From NCBI GenBank assembly GCA_943788935.1, contig CALSSE010000009.1:62001-126000 (forward strand): 64,000 nucleotides of DNA, written 5' to 3'. The notes under the pieces are model-generated. The model was not told where the DNA came from and did no database searches. It saw only the letters and a program-made list of their open reading frames with translations. Shown here piece by piece: positions 23,288 to 34,827 of this stretch (positions within the stretch are counted from its first letter, which is position 1; each line of letters begins with the position of its first letter). The translations under genes and the position numbers were made by a program. The stretch is from an uncultured bacterium. GTDB taxonomy: Bacteria; Myxococcota_A; Bradymonadia; UBA7976; VGTA01.

Positions 23288-25660
23288 TTATGGAAGAGTG
23301 AGCGGTTCAGGGCTCCTGTCGCTTAACAACGGGGCTCGCCTTGACAAAGATTGATGAAGCTCGTCAGCAGTGAGGATAGGGCGTTCGCAGATCCCCTCAT
23401 AGCATAGATAAGCGGTAGGGCGAGTCGAACCCTCTTGAGAGAGAGAGCGCTTCTCTTTAAGCCAAGGGATGAGTCGTTCAAGCGCTAGTCGACGAGCGCC
23501 GTCCTCATTGGGGCAGCGGACAATGACTGTATTCGGCCAATCTCCTTCAGTGAGGACCTTCAGCAAGGGGTGGTTATTTGGGGTTTGTTCGGGGATAATG
23601 AGAGCGAGTTGTCGAGCTTGCCCATGATAGTGGAGGAGGGCGCTGACCATGGTGCCGAGCCCTGAACCTCTCTCTAAAAGAGAAGCGAAGCCTCTGAAGA
23701 GGATCTCAGCGCTGCGAAGGAAATGAGCTCGATCGGTGAGCGCGTAGAAGCGGAGTAAGTTAAGCGCCGATATGGAATTGCCTGAGGGCTCAGCGCCATC
23801 ATAATCAGGCCGATCACGGGTGATGAGCTTCTCTCCACGGTCGCTGGTCATAAAATAGCCTCCCCATCGCTTAGCGATATAGTGTTGATCGAGTTCACTT
23901 TGTAGCCCGAGCGCCGACGTCAGCCATTTCGGATCACCGCTCTCCTCAAAGAGATCGAGTAAGCCTTGAATGAGGAATGCATAATCATCTAGAACAGCGT
24001 GATGACGAGCTCTACCCTCCATATATGTCCTCGCGAGGAGCGGCTTTGGGTTCGCTCGATCGGCGAGCTGTAATCGTTGCAGCACCGCTTCGGCAGTTTG
24101 GGTCGCGTAGCGGAGATAATCATGATCGAGATAGCGGGCGCCGCTGACCAAAGCCGAAATCATCAGACCGTTCCAAGAGGTGATCGCCTTATCATCTCTG
24201 AGCGGTGGTGGGCGCTTAGCGCGAGCAGTATAAAGTTTATCATGAATATGACTTATCTGTTCGGCGAGCTGCTCTAAGGAGCTCATTCGCTGCCGAGCGA
24301 TCTCTCCCCAGCTCGCGGTTCGATGCAAGATATTTCGTCCATCGAGGTCACCGCGATTAGTGATGTTGTAAACAGAAGTAGCGAGCGCTTGTTCATCTTC
24401 ATTGAGCACAGCTTTGAGCTCAGCGGGAGTCCACATAAAGAAGAGTCCCTCTTCGGGGTGAGCGGCGCCTGGTCCTAAGCTGTCAGCGTCAGTCGCCGAG
24501 TAATAGAGGGCTTCAGGGCTCCTCATCTCTCGATTGAGGTAACTCAAGGTCGCGGTAGCGATCTCTCGAAAAAGAGACTTTTGATCGGGAGAGGCATAGA
24601 GCGCCGCTCTTAAATAAAGGGGCATGAGCTGAGCGTTGTCATAGAGCATCTTCTCGAAGTGAGGGACTCGCCAACGCGCATCAGTTGAGTATCGGTGGAA
24701 ACCACCGCCTATATGATCATAAATGCCCCCCCATGCCATCGTCTTCAGAGTATGGTTGAGCATGTATGTCGCCTGTTCATCTCCGGTTCGTTGGTAATAG
24801 CGCAGGAGTAAGCTGAGGTTAGGAGGTGTTGGGAATTTTGGAGCTTTACCAAAGCCTCCTCGCTGTTTATCAAATCGGTCAGCGAGACGTTGCGCTGCTC
24901 GTGTTACTACCTCAGCCGAGGGCGCATTAGCGCTGGGTCTGATCCTCGAGTTCTTGTTGATGTAACGGCTGAGTCGTTGGGCAGCCGCGAGTAAAGTCGT
25001 TCGATCTGATGTGAACTTCTCCGAATATTCTTTAAGGATCGTCAAGAACCCTTTACGACGACCCCGAGCCCCATCTCGGGGAGGGAAGTAGGTCCCTCCA
25101 AAGAAAGGGACTTTCTGAGGAGTGAGGAGAGTAGTCATCGGCCACCCTCCCCTTCCGCTTAGCGCTTGAACCGCTTTCATGTAGACGTCATCTAGGTCGG
25201 GGCGCTCTTCACGATCGACTTTGATCGCGACGTAATGTTGGTTGATATAGGTGGCGATCTCTTGGTCTTCAAATGACTCTCTCTCCATCACATGACACCA
25301 ATGGCAGGTAGAGTAGCCAATGGAGAGGAGGATGGGTTTGTCCTCCTTCATGGCGACTTCAAAAGCCTCCTCACCCCAAGGAAACCACTCCACGGGGTTG
25401 TGGGCATGTTGACGAAGATAGGGGCTGGTCTCGAGTATGAGTCGATTTAAATACTGAGGTCGACCATCACTCAATAGGTGCTCTGTGCGAGGCTTATATT
25501 GTGGTCCACGAGCAGAGAGCGCTGTTTGCCAAGCGCTGGGGGCTTGAGCGATCGGTAGAGCGTTTACCGTTTCACCGATCAGACAGATGATCCCTATTAT
25601 AATAACCGTGATTGTCTGATCATCTAAACCCAAGATATGGGCTCTTTTACGTCGCGTCAT
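23288..25660 (-). CDS. YyaL/SSP411-type thioredoxin-domain protein
   Basis: About 790 residues. After a predicted N-terminal membrane/signal helix ([17 protein letters not shown]), it has the SSP411 arrangement: a thioredoxin-like domain with [21 protein letters not shown] and the CHWC motif ([16 protein letters not shown]), then an (alpha/alpha)6 barrel related to N-acylglucosamine 2-epimerases. The human homologue is spermatogenesis-associated protein 20; bacterial function is unknown, with a cellobiose 2-epimerase-like fold. I chose ATG 25660 with AAGGGAG upstream rather than GTG 25666. It converges with the SpoIID-like gene. Confidence 0.9.
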   Translation of the reverse strand: MTRRKRAHILGLDDQTITVIIIGIICLIGETVNALPIAQAPSAWQTALSARGPQYKPRTEHLLSDGRPQYLNRLILETSPYLRQHAHNPVEWFPWGEEAFEVAMKEDKPILLSIGYSTCHWCHVMERESFEDQEIATYINQHYVAIKVDREERPDLDDVYMKAVQALSGRGGWPMTTLLTPQKVPFFGGTYFPPRDGARGRRKGFLTILKEYSEKFTSDRTTLLAAAQRLSRYINKNSRIRPSANAPSAEVVTRAAQRLADRFDKQRGGFGKAPKFPTPPNLSLLLRYYQRTGDEQATYMLNHTLKTMAWGGIYDHIGGGFHRYSTDARWRVPHFEKMLYDNAQLMPLYLRAALYASPDQKSLFREIATATLSYLNREMRSPEALYYSATDADSLGPGAAHPEEGLFFMWTPAELKAVLNEDEQALATSVYNITNRGDLDGRNILHRTASWGEIARQRMSSLEQLAEQISHIHDKLYTARAKRPPPLRDDKAITSWNGLMISALVSGARYLDHDYLRYATQTAEAVLQRLQLADRANPKPLLARTYMEGRARHHAVLDDYAFLIQGLLDLFEESGDPKWLTSALGLQSELDQHYIAKRWGGYFMTSDRGEKLITRDRPDYDGAEPSGNSISALNLLRFYALTDRAHFLRSAEILFRGFASLLERGSGLGTMVSALLHYHGQARQLALIIPEQTPNNHPLLKVLTEGDWPNTVIVRCPNEDGARRLALERLIPWLKEKRSLSQEGSTRPTAYLCYEGICERPILTADELHQSLSRRAPLLSDRSPEPLTLP

Positions 25661-25903
25661 GATCACTCCCTTGGAGGTGTTATTCTTCAGATCTCGTTGA
25701 TTAAACGATCGTGTTCAGCTTGAGAGCTTATGATGAATGAGTATAGCTTATATAGCGAGCAGAGACCCTGTAAACCTTTGGTTGAGTATCCCTCTCTTAT
25801 CTCATTAAATAATGATTATGACCTACACTGTGATTCAGATGGTCACTCATGGTCAGCGATGTGTTGACTCTCTGAGGAGCCCACCGTCTAAAGGTGACTT
25901 AAT

Positions 25904-26722
25904 ATGAGCGATGAACCACTTGAGGCGACCGATGTGCTTTCCCTTATCTATGACGCTCACTGTCATGTCCATTTGGATCAGAGTATAGAAGGGCGAGAGC
26001 GCGCTCAGAGACTCCTTAATACAATAGGAGGGGCCTCAGTGATGGCGACAGGAGATCAAGATTGGGATCAGGCATTGGAAGCAGCGGGCTATGCAGAGAA
26101 CGCTCACTGTCACTTAGGCATACACCCATGGTTCGCTCATCGGTATGCAGGACAAATAGGCTGGCTCGAGGCGCTTAAAGAGAGGCTCATCGAATCTCCT
26201 CAGCTTTCGGTTGGAGAGATCGGTCTAGATAAGAAATGGCGATCACCGGAGGGGGGTAAAGTAGAGTATGAGGCTCAACTCGAAGTGTTTCAGGCTCAGT
26301 TACAGCTAGCGGGCGAGCTGTGCCGCCCAATCTCAGTACATTGTGTAAAGGCTCAAGGAGCGCTCTTCAAGACCCTTGATGAAGCCTCCCTGCTTCCCCC
26401 CACGATCTATCTTCATGCTTATGGTGGCGCGCCAGAGACTGTCAAACAGCTGCTCCGCTCTAAGCGATTTGGTGACCGTTTATATTTTGGCTTCGCGGCC
26501 TGTGTTAACCTGCGCTCACCGAAGACTCGCGCCACCATTGAGGCGGTCCCCGCTGATCGCTTACTCTTAGAGAGCGATAGGAGTTCAGCGAGGAAGCCAA
26601 TCGTCGATGAGCTTTTACATATGTTGTCCCTCTACGCAGAGATTAAGGGGTGGTCCTCAGTAGAGATCGCCGCTCAGCTCACAACAGAGAACGCTCGTCG
26701 TTGCTACTTAATGAGCGAATAG
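25904..26722 (+). CDS. TatD-family metal-dependent hydrolase
   Basis: A 272-residue amidohydrolase-fold protein. The metal pair HxH is at 19-21 (DAHCHVH), then GIHPWF, a Glu in GEIGLDKKW, a His in SVHC, LHAYGG and LLLESD near the C-terminus, which is the TatD order. TatD proteins act as metal-dependent nucleases. The LLESDRSSARK ending resembles the Cut9-interacting (Scn1-like) branch. AAAGGTGA precedes the ATG. It diverges from the SSP411 gene and stands alone on its strand. Confidence 0.9.
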   Translation: MSDEPLEATDVLSLIYDAHCHVHLDQSIEGRERAQRLLNTIGGASVMATGDQDWDQALEAAGYAENAHCHLGIHPWFAHRYAGQIGWLEALKERLIESPQLSVGEIGLDKKWRSPEGGKVEYEAQLEVFQAQLQLAGELCRPISVHCVKAQGALFKTLDEASLLPPTIYLHAYGGAPETVKQLLRSKRFGDRLYFGFAACVNLRSPKTRATIEAVPADRLLLESDRSSARKPIVDELLHMLSLYAEIKGWSSVEIAAQLTTENARRCYLMSE

Positions 26723-26781
26723 ATCTCTCGCCTCACCGATCGATCGCTCATTGACTGAGAGCGCTCATTGACTGAGAGCGC

Positions 26782-27690
26782 TCAAAAGAGCGATAATTGC
26801 TCTTCACTTGGCCAAATCGGTCGGGGAGGGAGCTTGGCCAGGTGGGCTCTGAGGAGCTCGTAAAATAGGCTAGCGACCTGAGGAGCGAGCGTCTCTCCTG
26901 GATAGTGGGCGAAGAAGAAAGGGTGGCGATCTTCCTTGATCCATTGAGCGAAGATCTTTGCCCAATCTGTGAGCCACAGTCGATTAGACTCGAGGTCAGG
27001 GTGAGCGACATAGCGCACCATCGGTGCTGGCCCTAAGCCCATAGGAAACACGGGGAGATTGGGCTTTCGGTCTCTAGCGAGCTGAGTCGGCTCATTGTAG
27101 GGTTTGGGAGCTGCTCTTAAGGGACGTGTGTCCATCCACACTCTCTCGGTAGCGGTGGCGCTGAGGAGCGCATTAGCCTCTTCAAAGAGCCCTTGTCCAT
27201 TTGGGTGAGGTTGGGTCAATGAGGGCGCTCTGAGCTCCACAGCATAGTGACGAGGAGAGCCATTTAGACTCTCTCGAGGGAGTGAAGAGAGGAAGCGATA
27301 TAAGGGGTCAAAACGATGCTCGTCAAAATGAGCGGGGAGCTGAATGAGCGTGTAACTGAGGCGCTCTCCTAAGGGCTCCATATACTCAAGAAATTGACGC
27401 GCTATATCTAAGGCCTTAGAGTCTAATAGCCTCTCGTGGGTCACCTGTTGAGGGAGCTTTAGGACCAATCTAAAGCTCTCTGGTGTTTGCGCTGCCCAGC
27501 GACCTATGACCTGGGCCGGTGGCGTCGCATAGAAGGTCGTGTTCCCTTCTACCGCGTTGAAGACCGCTGAGTAATGAGCGAGTGAGTCTCGGGGAGTGCT
27601 CCCCGTAGGAAATATACTCTGTGTCCATTGACGATGATGCCATTGAGGACAGCCGAGATAGAGTCCTCCAAGCATGCCTCGATCGCTCAT
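26782..27690 (-). CDS. DUF72 protein (YecE family)
   Basis: A 302-residue TIM-barrel-like protein of the DUF72/YecE family (YLGCPQWHHRQW, FNAVEGNTTFYATP, FRLVLKLPQQVTHE, FFAHYPGETLAPQ). The activity of the family is not known. Two ATGs are present; GGAGG suits the second (27690). It follows the LolA-like gene by 39 bases on the same strand and probably shares its transcript. A direct duplication of GCGCTCATTGACTGAGA lies just downstream, near 26745-26780. Confidence 0.85.
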   Translation of the reverse strand: MSDRGMLGGLYLGCPQWHHRQWTQSIFPTGSTPRDSLAHYSAVFNAVEGNTTFYATPPAQVIGRWAAQTPESFRLVLKLPQQVTHERLLDSKALDIARQFLEYMEPLGERLSYTLIQLPAHFDEHRFDPLYRFLSSLPRESLNGSPRHYAVELRAPSLTQPHPNGQGLFEEANALLSATATERVWMDTRPLRAAPKPYNEPTQLARDRKPNLPVFPMGLGPAPMVRYVAHPDLESNRLWLTDWAKIFAQWIKEDRHPFFFAHYPGETLAPQVASLFYELLRAHLAKLPPRPIWPSEEQLSLF

Positions 27691-27729
27691 CATTGTCCTC
27701 CGCTGATCGATGTCTTTGGGTCGTCTTGT

Positions 27730-28563
27730 TCAGAGACCTTGTTCAAGTCGGCTTTGCACAAAGAGATCGGCGGTCACGTCTTTGTTGTTGTAGCTCATCT
27801 CGCTGAATTGGAGGATGGTAGTCGACTCAACGCTCTTTCCGCGGGTGGTGCGAGCGACGATGGTGTGGGCTGTCCACAGTCCATCTACCTGTTTGATGTT
27901 TTTGAATTGGATGTACTTGATCTTCTTGCCTTTACGAATAAAGGATTTGATCTGTACCGGCATCATCTTCTCTTTGCTGACCCATACTTGCGACTTCACG
28001 TAGCCAGTCTCACTCTTCGCCTTCTCAGTTTTGGGACGAGACTCGATCACCCAACACTCTTCGGGAGCGTCACCGAGCTTAATTTTTACCGAGTCTTTAA
28101 GGATCTTATAGTCATAATGATCAGGGTCAGCGCTGGTCATATCCGAGAAGCTCAGGTCTGTCCCCATAAAAGAGCCCGATTTCTCACCGCTAGAGATACG
28201 AGTTGACTTGTGAAGACTCGGTAAATAGAGCCACTGGTCATCATCCCGCTTTCCATCATCATAGTCGACGGAGAGTAAGCCTGTCCCTCGAATATCGGCG
28301 GGGCTCTCAAAGTACATAAGCTGTTTAGTCCCTCCAGGGAAGTCTAAGCCGCGTGATTGCACTACTCGCTCGCGCGTGCGTCCATCTTTATCGATAATCT
28401 TCATGACTAGTCGATTCTTACTCTTGTCGCCATTTACTCTGGCTTCAACCTCATTCATGATCGATCGAGGATCTTTGGGATCAAAGTCAGCGGCGGTAGC
28501 TGCAGTGAGAAAAGTGAGGCTGATGATCGTGATCAGAGTAGAGATAGGGAGAACGATTCTCAT
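27730..28563 (-). CDS. LolA-like outer-membrane lipoprotein-sorting protein
   Basis: A 277-residue secreted protein starting at ATG 28563 (AGAGGAG upstream); the longer 298-residue frame lacks a ribosome site. A signal peptide of about 23 residues ends at TAATAAD. The body matches the uncharacterised family named outer membrane lipoprotein-sorting protein: RGLDFPGGTKQLMYFESPADIRGTGLL, DDQWLYLPSLHKSTRISSGEKSGSFMGTDLSFSDM. This half-barrel fold is thought to carry lipids or lipoproteins across the periplasm and often sits with RND-type exporters; none is here. Confidence 0.85.
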   Translation of the reverse strand: MRIVLPISTLITIISLTFLTAATAADFDPKDPRSIMNEVEARVNGDKSKNRLVMKIIDKDGRTRERVVQSRGLDFPGGTKQLMYFESPADIRGTGLLSVDYDDGKRDDDQWLYLPSLHKSTRISSGEKSGSFMGTDLSFSDMTSADPDHYDYKILKDSVKIKLGDAPEECWVIESRPKTEKAKSETGYVKSQVWVSKEKMMPVQIKSFIRKGKKIKYIQFKNIKQVDGLWTAHTIVARTTRGKSVESTTILQFSEMSYNNKDVTADLFVQSRLEQGL

Positions 28564-28765
28564 AGGGGCTCCTCTTAACATGGGTGATGCGCTTGAGAGT
28601 ATGCTCTCAAGAGGATAAATATTCACTCGATTTAATGGCGCTACACGTGATGAGCAACAGCGAGCGATAAGTTATACTAAGGATGAGGGCGAAGGCGAGA
28701 GGTCTCACTATCCCCCTCAAATCGGTTCGACGCCCCTCAAATAATCTCAAGGCTCTCGATGGAGG

Positions 28766-29689
28766 CTACTGATCGGTGCGGAGGCTACGGAGATAACTCA
28801 CTACTTTCCAACGCTCCTCCTCGGTGAGCGTCTCTTCGTATGAGCCCATGGAGGTCCCTGAGATACCATCGGTCAGTACACCAAACAGGTGAGCGTCTGT
28901 CCATCCTGATTGGTCGATGTTAAAGGCATCAGCGTCAGGGAAGGCGTTCCCTACCCCTGACTCTCCATGGCAAAATACGCAGTTTGCCTGGTAGAGCTCT
29001 TCGCCTTCTGTGATAGAGCTTGGGTCATCACCAAAGGGGTTATTTAGCATTTCAGCGCCGGCCTCAACACCGGCCTCAGCGCCGGCCTCAGCGCCGGCCT
29101 CAACACCGGCCTCAGCGCCGGCCTCAGCGCCGGCCTCAGCGCCGGCCTCAGCGCCAGCCTCAGCGCCAGCCTCAGCGCCAGCCTCTTCCTCAAGGGCATC
29201 TTGAAAGATGATCTCAGCGCTCTCATTTGTGGCGTCAAAGCGCACTTGATAAGAGGGGAGTGGTCGATTCGCAGGAGGGTTCAATACTTCACCTGTCGGC
29301 GCGAAATGTGAGTTGTGGCATCTGCAGATGATCTTCTCCCCATCCCACTCACCAAAACTCCCGAGTTTCATATCACATTGGGTGTGAGTGCAGATGCGGT
29401 TGACCGCCATAATCTCACTCTCACTGGTGCGAATGAGGATCACCGGACGACCGGCGGCATCGTCTACATCAACCGCCTCACCTACCGTTTTGAGAGGGGC
29501 AAATTGAGGGGTAGATAGATCAAAGGCGAAGGTCGTTCCTAACTCGGTGAAGACTTCAGCGACGACGCAACCGCTTAATTGGCTCGCTAGGCTACTCACC
29601 GCGCAAGCGCTACCGATTAACTTGATCACGTTTCTTCGGTCTAATAAGACCCTGTTGGGGGCTTCTTGGGGGAGTACTTTGTTACTCAT
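28766..29689 (-). CDS. Rieske 2Fe-2S / cytochrome c fusion lipoprotein
   Basis: A 307-residue exported electron-transfer protein. Arg18-Arg19 and a hydrophobic segment make a Tat-like signal with a lipobox at Cys41 (QLSGC). The Rieske cluster ligands are Cys100, His102, Cys122 and His125, with the disulfide pair Cys105 and Cys124. A linker of AGAEAG units (12-bp DNA repeats, 29050-29186) joins this to a C-terminal cytochrome c with CVFCH and an axial Met in GTSMGSY. It sits 39 bases downstream of pyrG on the same strand. The redox partner is unknown; quinol-to-cytochrome transfer is a guess from the parts. Confidence 0.9.
   Translation of the reverse strand: MSNKVLPQEAPNRVLLDRRNVIKLIGSACAVSSLASQLSGCVVAEVFTELGTTFAFDLSTPQFAPLKTVGEAVDVDDAAGRPVILIRTSESEIMAVNRICTHTQCDMKLGSFGEWDGEKIICRCHNSHFAPTGEVLNPPANRPLPSYQVRFDATNESAEIIFQDALEEEAGAEAGAEAGAEAGAEAGAEAGAEAGVEAGAEAGAEAGVEAGAEMLNNPFGDDPSSITEGEELYQANCVFCHGESGVGNAFPDADAFNIDQSGWTDAHLFGVLTDGISGTSMGSYEETLTEEERWKVVSYLRSLRTDQ
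29050..29186 (-). repeat. 12-bp tandem repeats coding the AGAE linker
   Basis: GCCGGCCTCAGC-type units (plus-strand reading) repeat about 11 times between the Rieske and cytochrome domains. Some units read AACACC, giving Val for Ala. Confidence 0.9.
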
Positions 29690-29728
29690 GTGGGGGTCTC
29701 CTTACCTCTGATTGATTGAAGTAACTCA

Positions 29729-31372
<1,644 letters not shown>

Positions 31373-31563
31373 TTAGTCTAGAGAGCAGTCTAGAGAGTCA
31401 CTGAGTCGAGCTTAACGTCAGAATGGCAGTAGATCGACCCAAATCTTAAGATAAGCTCTGAGTATATGTATAGCGAGAGACGATGATATGGGCTTCTTGT
31501 AACCGCTCTCGTTGACTTGATCAAGCGACTATTTTTGAAGTTTCCTCCACCAATAGAAACTCA

Positions 31564-32904
31564 TTAGTTTCTTATGGCTATGTCGACATCAGGTGAGCAG
31601 TGGTGCTCTAAATTATCTGCGATCCCTCTTGCGATCCCTGACTTACCGACTAATCGAAGCGGGTCATTCTCTCGTCGGCAGAGCCAGCCGACCTGCTCTC
31701 CTTGAGCGCCCTTCTCTTCTCCTCGGTTGGCGAATACTGATTCAAATCGATGAAGTCGTCGAGCGGCAATCTCCATCAAGCGCTGATGGGAGACACCCTC
31801 TTGGTATTTGAAGGTGAGCATGTGCAGAGAGGGCGCGACGGCTCTAATCTCATCGATCACCTTGGCGGTAGGGATAAGAGAGAGCTGGAGGTGATCATGA
31901 CCGCTCTCTATCTTTCCGGATGCTCTCTCTCGCAGTTCATAATCAGCGACGGCAGCGGAATAAATGCCCGCCCAACATCGTGGTGAGGCGCTTAGCTCTA
32001 GCGCTCGAGAACGATACTGTTGATAATCCTCGACCCATTCTACATAAGGCGCAAGTTCAGAAGAGGGCGTCACGCTACCCGCTCCTAGCAAGAGCCTCAC
32101 CTCAGCCCCACGAGCGTGCAGCTCTTCTGAGATCGCCATGGAGAGACGTCCGGTAAATTTATTGGTGAGTCGACGGACATCATCGACTTTCACCGGTGTA
32201 GGGCCGCCAGTGACTAAGATTCCCTTCCCTTTGAGGGGAGAGCGAGAGGTAGCCCTCGACACCTCATTTACTAATGATTCCTCTGAGGGGATATTGTGTT
32301 TTCCATAGCCTGCTCTAGGTTGAATGAGATGAACACCACGATATCTCAAGCCTTCTAATGACCCTTGAAGAATAGAATTATGCATCGTTCCGTGCATGGT
32401 TGGAGCGATCAAGATTTGCGTTGATCCCCTCTCCTGCTTACCTAGCGCTGACGCTAAGGTGGTGGTAATTAACCCATCAGCGATCCCTGCCGCGAATTTA
32501 TTGATGGTGTTATAAGTCGCTGGAGCGACGAGGTAAGCATCAAAAGATCTACCATCACCAAGATGCTCTGCTCGAGCGCTTAATGAGGTGATTACCGCTT
32601 GATTACTGCTCCATTCTAGAGTGTCAATCGTCACATAACGGAGCGCTTCCTGAGAAGCAAAGATGGTGACGGTCGCCCCTGCTTTACGCAGGGCTCTAGA
32701 GATTAATGGCGCTTTCATCGCCGCGATCCCTCCGCAGATCATCAGCGCGATTGTCTTTCCTTGAAGTTTATCACTCGCTACAGGAACATCATGATCTCCC
32801 AATTCAGAGGCGGGGGGCGCAGTGATTGACCACTCTAAAGGAGTAAATGGATCAGAGAGGAGAGTCTCATTATTCGATGTAGAGAGTCGATGATTGAGGG
32901 GCAT
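31564..32904 (-). CDS. coaBC: Divergent CoaBC (phosphopantothenoylcysteine synthetase/decarboxylase)
   Basis: A 446-residue bifunctional-looking protein in the coenzyme A pathway. The N-terminal flavoprotein half has GGIAAMKAPLISRALRKAG, a His in RAEHLGDG (the position of the catalytic His) and LVAPATYNTINKFAAG, but the substrate-recognition PxMNxxM is PTMHGTMHNS. The C-terminal ligase half has LVTGGPTPVKVDDVRRLTN and FTGRL where typical enzymes have TREPLDPVR and SSGK, with AAVADY conserved. It could be a variant CoaBC or a related flavoprotein with another substrate. No other CoaBC is in the window. It lies 212 bases upstream of pyrG, same strand. Confidence 0.7.
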   Translation of the reverse strand: MPLNHRLSTSNNETLLSDPFTPLEWSITAPPASELGDHDVPVASDKLQGKTIALMICGGIAAMKAPLISRALRKAGATVTIFASQEALRYVTIDTLEWSSNQAVITSLSARAEHLGDGRSFDAYLVAPATYNTINKFAAGIADGLITTTLASALGKQERGSTQILIAPTMHGTMHNSILQGSLEGLRYRGVHLIQPRAGYGKHNIPSEESLVNEVSRATSRSPLKGKGILVTGGPTPVKVDDVRRLTNKFTGRLSMAISEELHARGAEVRLLLGAGSVTPSSELAPYVEWVEDYQQYRSRALELSASPRCWAGIYSAAVADYELRERASGKIESGHDHLQLSLIPTAKVIDEIRAVAPSLHMLTFKYQEGVSHQRLMEIAARRLHRFESVFANRGEEKGAQGEQVGWLCRRENDPLRLVGKSGIARGIADNLEHHCSPDVDIAIRN

Positions 32905-33008
32905 TCTCTATACTCCAGAGCTTATATTGATTGATTTATCATTTCTAAGTAGTTTCACTTAAGCCTAACATCAACATAAAATAAGCCTGTAGAATCATCA
33001 TCTAGTCT

Positions 33009-33049
33009 TTGACTTAAAGAGATTCATTGTTACATTACTCGCAGTAATG
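33009..33049 (+). promoter_or_regulatory. Candidate promoter and overlapping palindrome for the Ser/Thr kinase
   Basis: TTGACT (33009-33014), 16 bases, TACATT (33031-33036). A 7-bp perfect inverted repeat CATTACT-CGC-AGTAATG spans 33033-33049, overlapping the -10 and the likely start of transcription. The placement fits a repressor site. Confidence 0.4.
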
Positions 33050-33072
33050 ACACAGGCAGAGGACTTCTATCC

Positions 33073-34827
33073 ATGACAACACAGGGGATGACTGAAGGGA
33101 CTATTATCCATAACAGATATCGTCTTATTCGCATGCTTGGCGTCGGGGGGATGGGAGAGGTGTGGGAGGCTAGACATAATCTGCTTCATAAAGAGCGTTA
33201 TGCGATTAAATTTCTCTACGCTTATGGTCAAGACACTGAACAGTTCGAGCGATTTTCGCGAGAGGCGAAAATACTGCATCATCTCGATCATACTAACATC
33301 ACTAAAATACTCGATGTACAACTTGAGCATACCCCACCCTTTATCGCCCTCGAGTATTTAGAAGGCGAGGCCCTGAGCCAACGAATAGAGCGGGCTAAAG
33401 GAGCGGGGCACAGAGGTCTCCCATTCGATGAAATAGAGTCGATCATCAGCCAAGTTCGAGATGCGCTTGAGGTGACTCATCATCAAGGTGTGATCCATCG
33501 AGATCTGAAACCAGACAATATTTATCTTTGCCAACAAAGTCAATCATCTGCCCCATTGGTCAAAGTGCTTGATTTCGGCGTGAGCAAGATGAGCGGTGAA
33601 CAACAGATCACTCAGCATCAACAAGGCTTCTTAGGTACTCCGCAATATATGAGTCCTGAGCAGGCGCTCGGTAACGAAAACCTAGACCCCCGTGCTGACC
33701 AGTTTTCACTAGCAATTATTCTCTATGAGATGCTCTCAGGCGAGCAGCCTTTCAAGGGAGAGCAGATCGTACAGATCGCTACTCAGATTGTTCATGGAGA
33801 CCCTCCATATATAAGAGAACTCGTACCGTTACTCCCTGAAATCGCCGCACAGGCTATTCATCGGGCACTCTGTAAATCACCGGAAGATCGATTCTCGAGC
33901 TGTGCAGAGTTCGTGAACCTTTTCCTTGAAGGCATTAAGCATAGGCAAGAGGTCGATGAGTGGGCTCTCGATAGCCAAACCGAGGTGGGGATCCGACATA
34001 GTCTAATATCGGGGGCATCACCAATCGAGTATCAGTCTCCTTATGACCAAGTCGGTTCTTCTTCATTTGGAAATGAGCCATTGGAAGAGGAGTCACGTAC
34101 GATAAAAATGCCCCATGCACCTGAGCTTTATGCATCAACCGGGCATGAGCAAGAGGTGAGAGACTCCTCGACGATTATTGAGCGGCCTATGAGCCCACCA
34201 AGCGTGGACTTTGATAATCTTCAGCGTTCTCATCCAAGTGAATTCCCCGGCGCTACTCAGCCAGAGTACCCAGCAAGCTATTCTCACAAGTCGCGTTCAA
34301 AGCCAAAAAAGAAGCTCAAAGAAACTTGGCTAATTCCATTGATGTTGTTAGCGATTATAGGTGGAGTATTGAGTACCTTCGGAGGAGAGTTGACGCTTAA
34401 GGAGAGAGCGCAACAAGTGAATCATTCTCCAGCGATTAAAGGCTCTTTGATCCTCCCCAAAGTGAAAAATGTTATTCATGAAATCTCTCTGATCCGCGAC
34501 TTGAAATCGAGCCACAGGAAGCAGATCAAGCTCACTCGACATCTTCCTCCTCATCAGCGTATTCTTAGTCCCTCAGCCGTCTCATTCTTGGTCCTCTCTC
34601 CTAATGATTCTGAGAGTCGACGTTTTATAAGTGACCTCACAGTTCATTGGATCAGTGATAAGCAATCGTTTACTCAAAAGCTCTCTCCCCTACCGAAAAG
34701 TTCAAACTATAAAGCGGTGTGGAGGTCAGAGCGGAGGTTCAGTCGCTCTGATTCCGGTCGATGGGTCATATTTATTACTTCAAAAGATGAGCTAGTCGCT
34801 GAGCTTCCTTTTGAGGTGAAGCGATGA
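33073..34827 (+). CDS. Membrane-anchored Ser/Thr protein kinase (PknB/Pkn2 type)
   Basis: A 584-residue kinase. The domain covers about residues 12-280: glycine loop LGVGGMGEVWEA, AIKFL, catalytic HRDLKPDN with His142-Arg143-Asp144, DFG at 167-169, GTPQYMSPEQALG. A Ser/Thr-rich acidic linker follows, then a transmembrane helix at about 418-440 (IPLMLLAIIGGVL) and a 140-residue extracytoplasmic part. All catalytic residues appear intact. Typical of Myxococcota signalling. GAGGA precedes the ATG at 33073. The stop overlaps the next ATG (34824-34827), coupling it to the PEGA protein. Confidence 0.95.
   Translation: MTTQGMTEGTIIHNRYRLIRMLGVGGMGEVWEARHNLLHKERYAIKFLYAYGQDTEQFERFSREAKILHHLDHTNITKILDVQLEHTPPFIALEYLEGEALSQRIERAKGAGHRGLPFDEIESIISQVRDALEVTHHQGVIHRDLKPDNIYLCQQSQSSAPLVKVLDFGVSKMSGEQQITQHQQGFLGTPQYMSPEQALGNENLDPRADQFSLAIILYEMLSGEQPFKGEQIVQIATQIVHGDPPYIRELVPLLPEIAAQAIHRALCKSPEDRFSSCAEFVNLFLEGIKHRQEVDEWALDSQTEVGIRHSLISGASPIEYQSPYDQVGSSSFGNEPLEEESRTIKMPHAPELYASTGHEQEVRDSSTIIERPMSPPSVDFDNLQRSHPSEFPGATQPEYPASYSHKSRSKPKKKLKETWLIPLMLLAIIGGVLSTFGGELTLKERAQQVNHSPAIKGSLILPKVKNVIHEISLIRDLKSSHRKQIKLTRHLPPHQRILSPSAVSFLVLSPNDSESRRFISDLTVHWISDKQSFTQKLSPLPKSSNYKAVWRSERRFSRSDSGRWVIFITSKDELVAELPFEVKR

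Noticed and set aside
26740..26781. Duplicated GCGCTCATTGACTGAGA as a terminator between convergent genes
   Set aside because: It is a direct duplication with only the short GAGCGCTC palindromes, no clear stem-loop with T-run.
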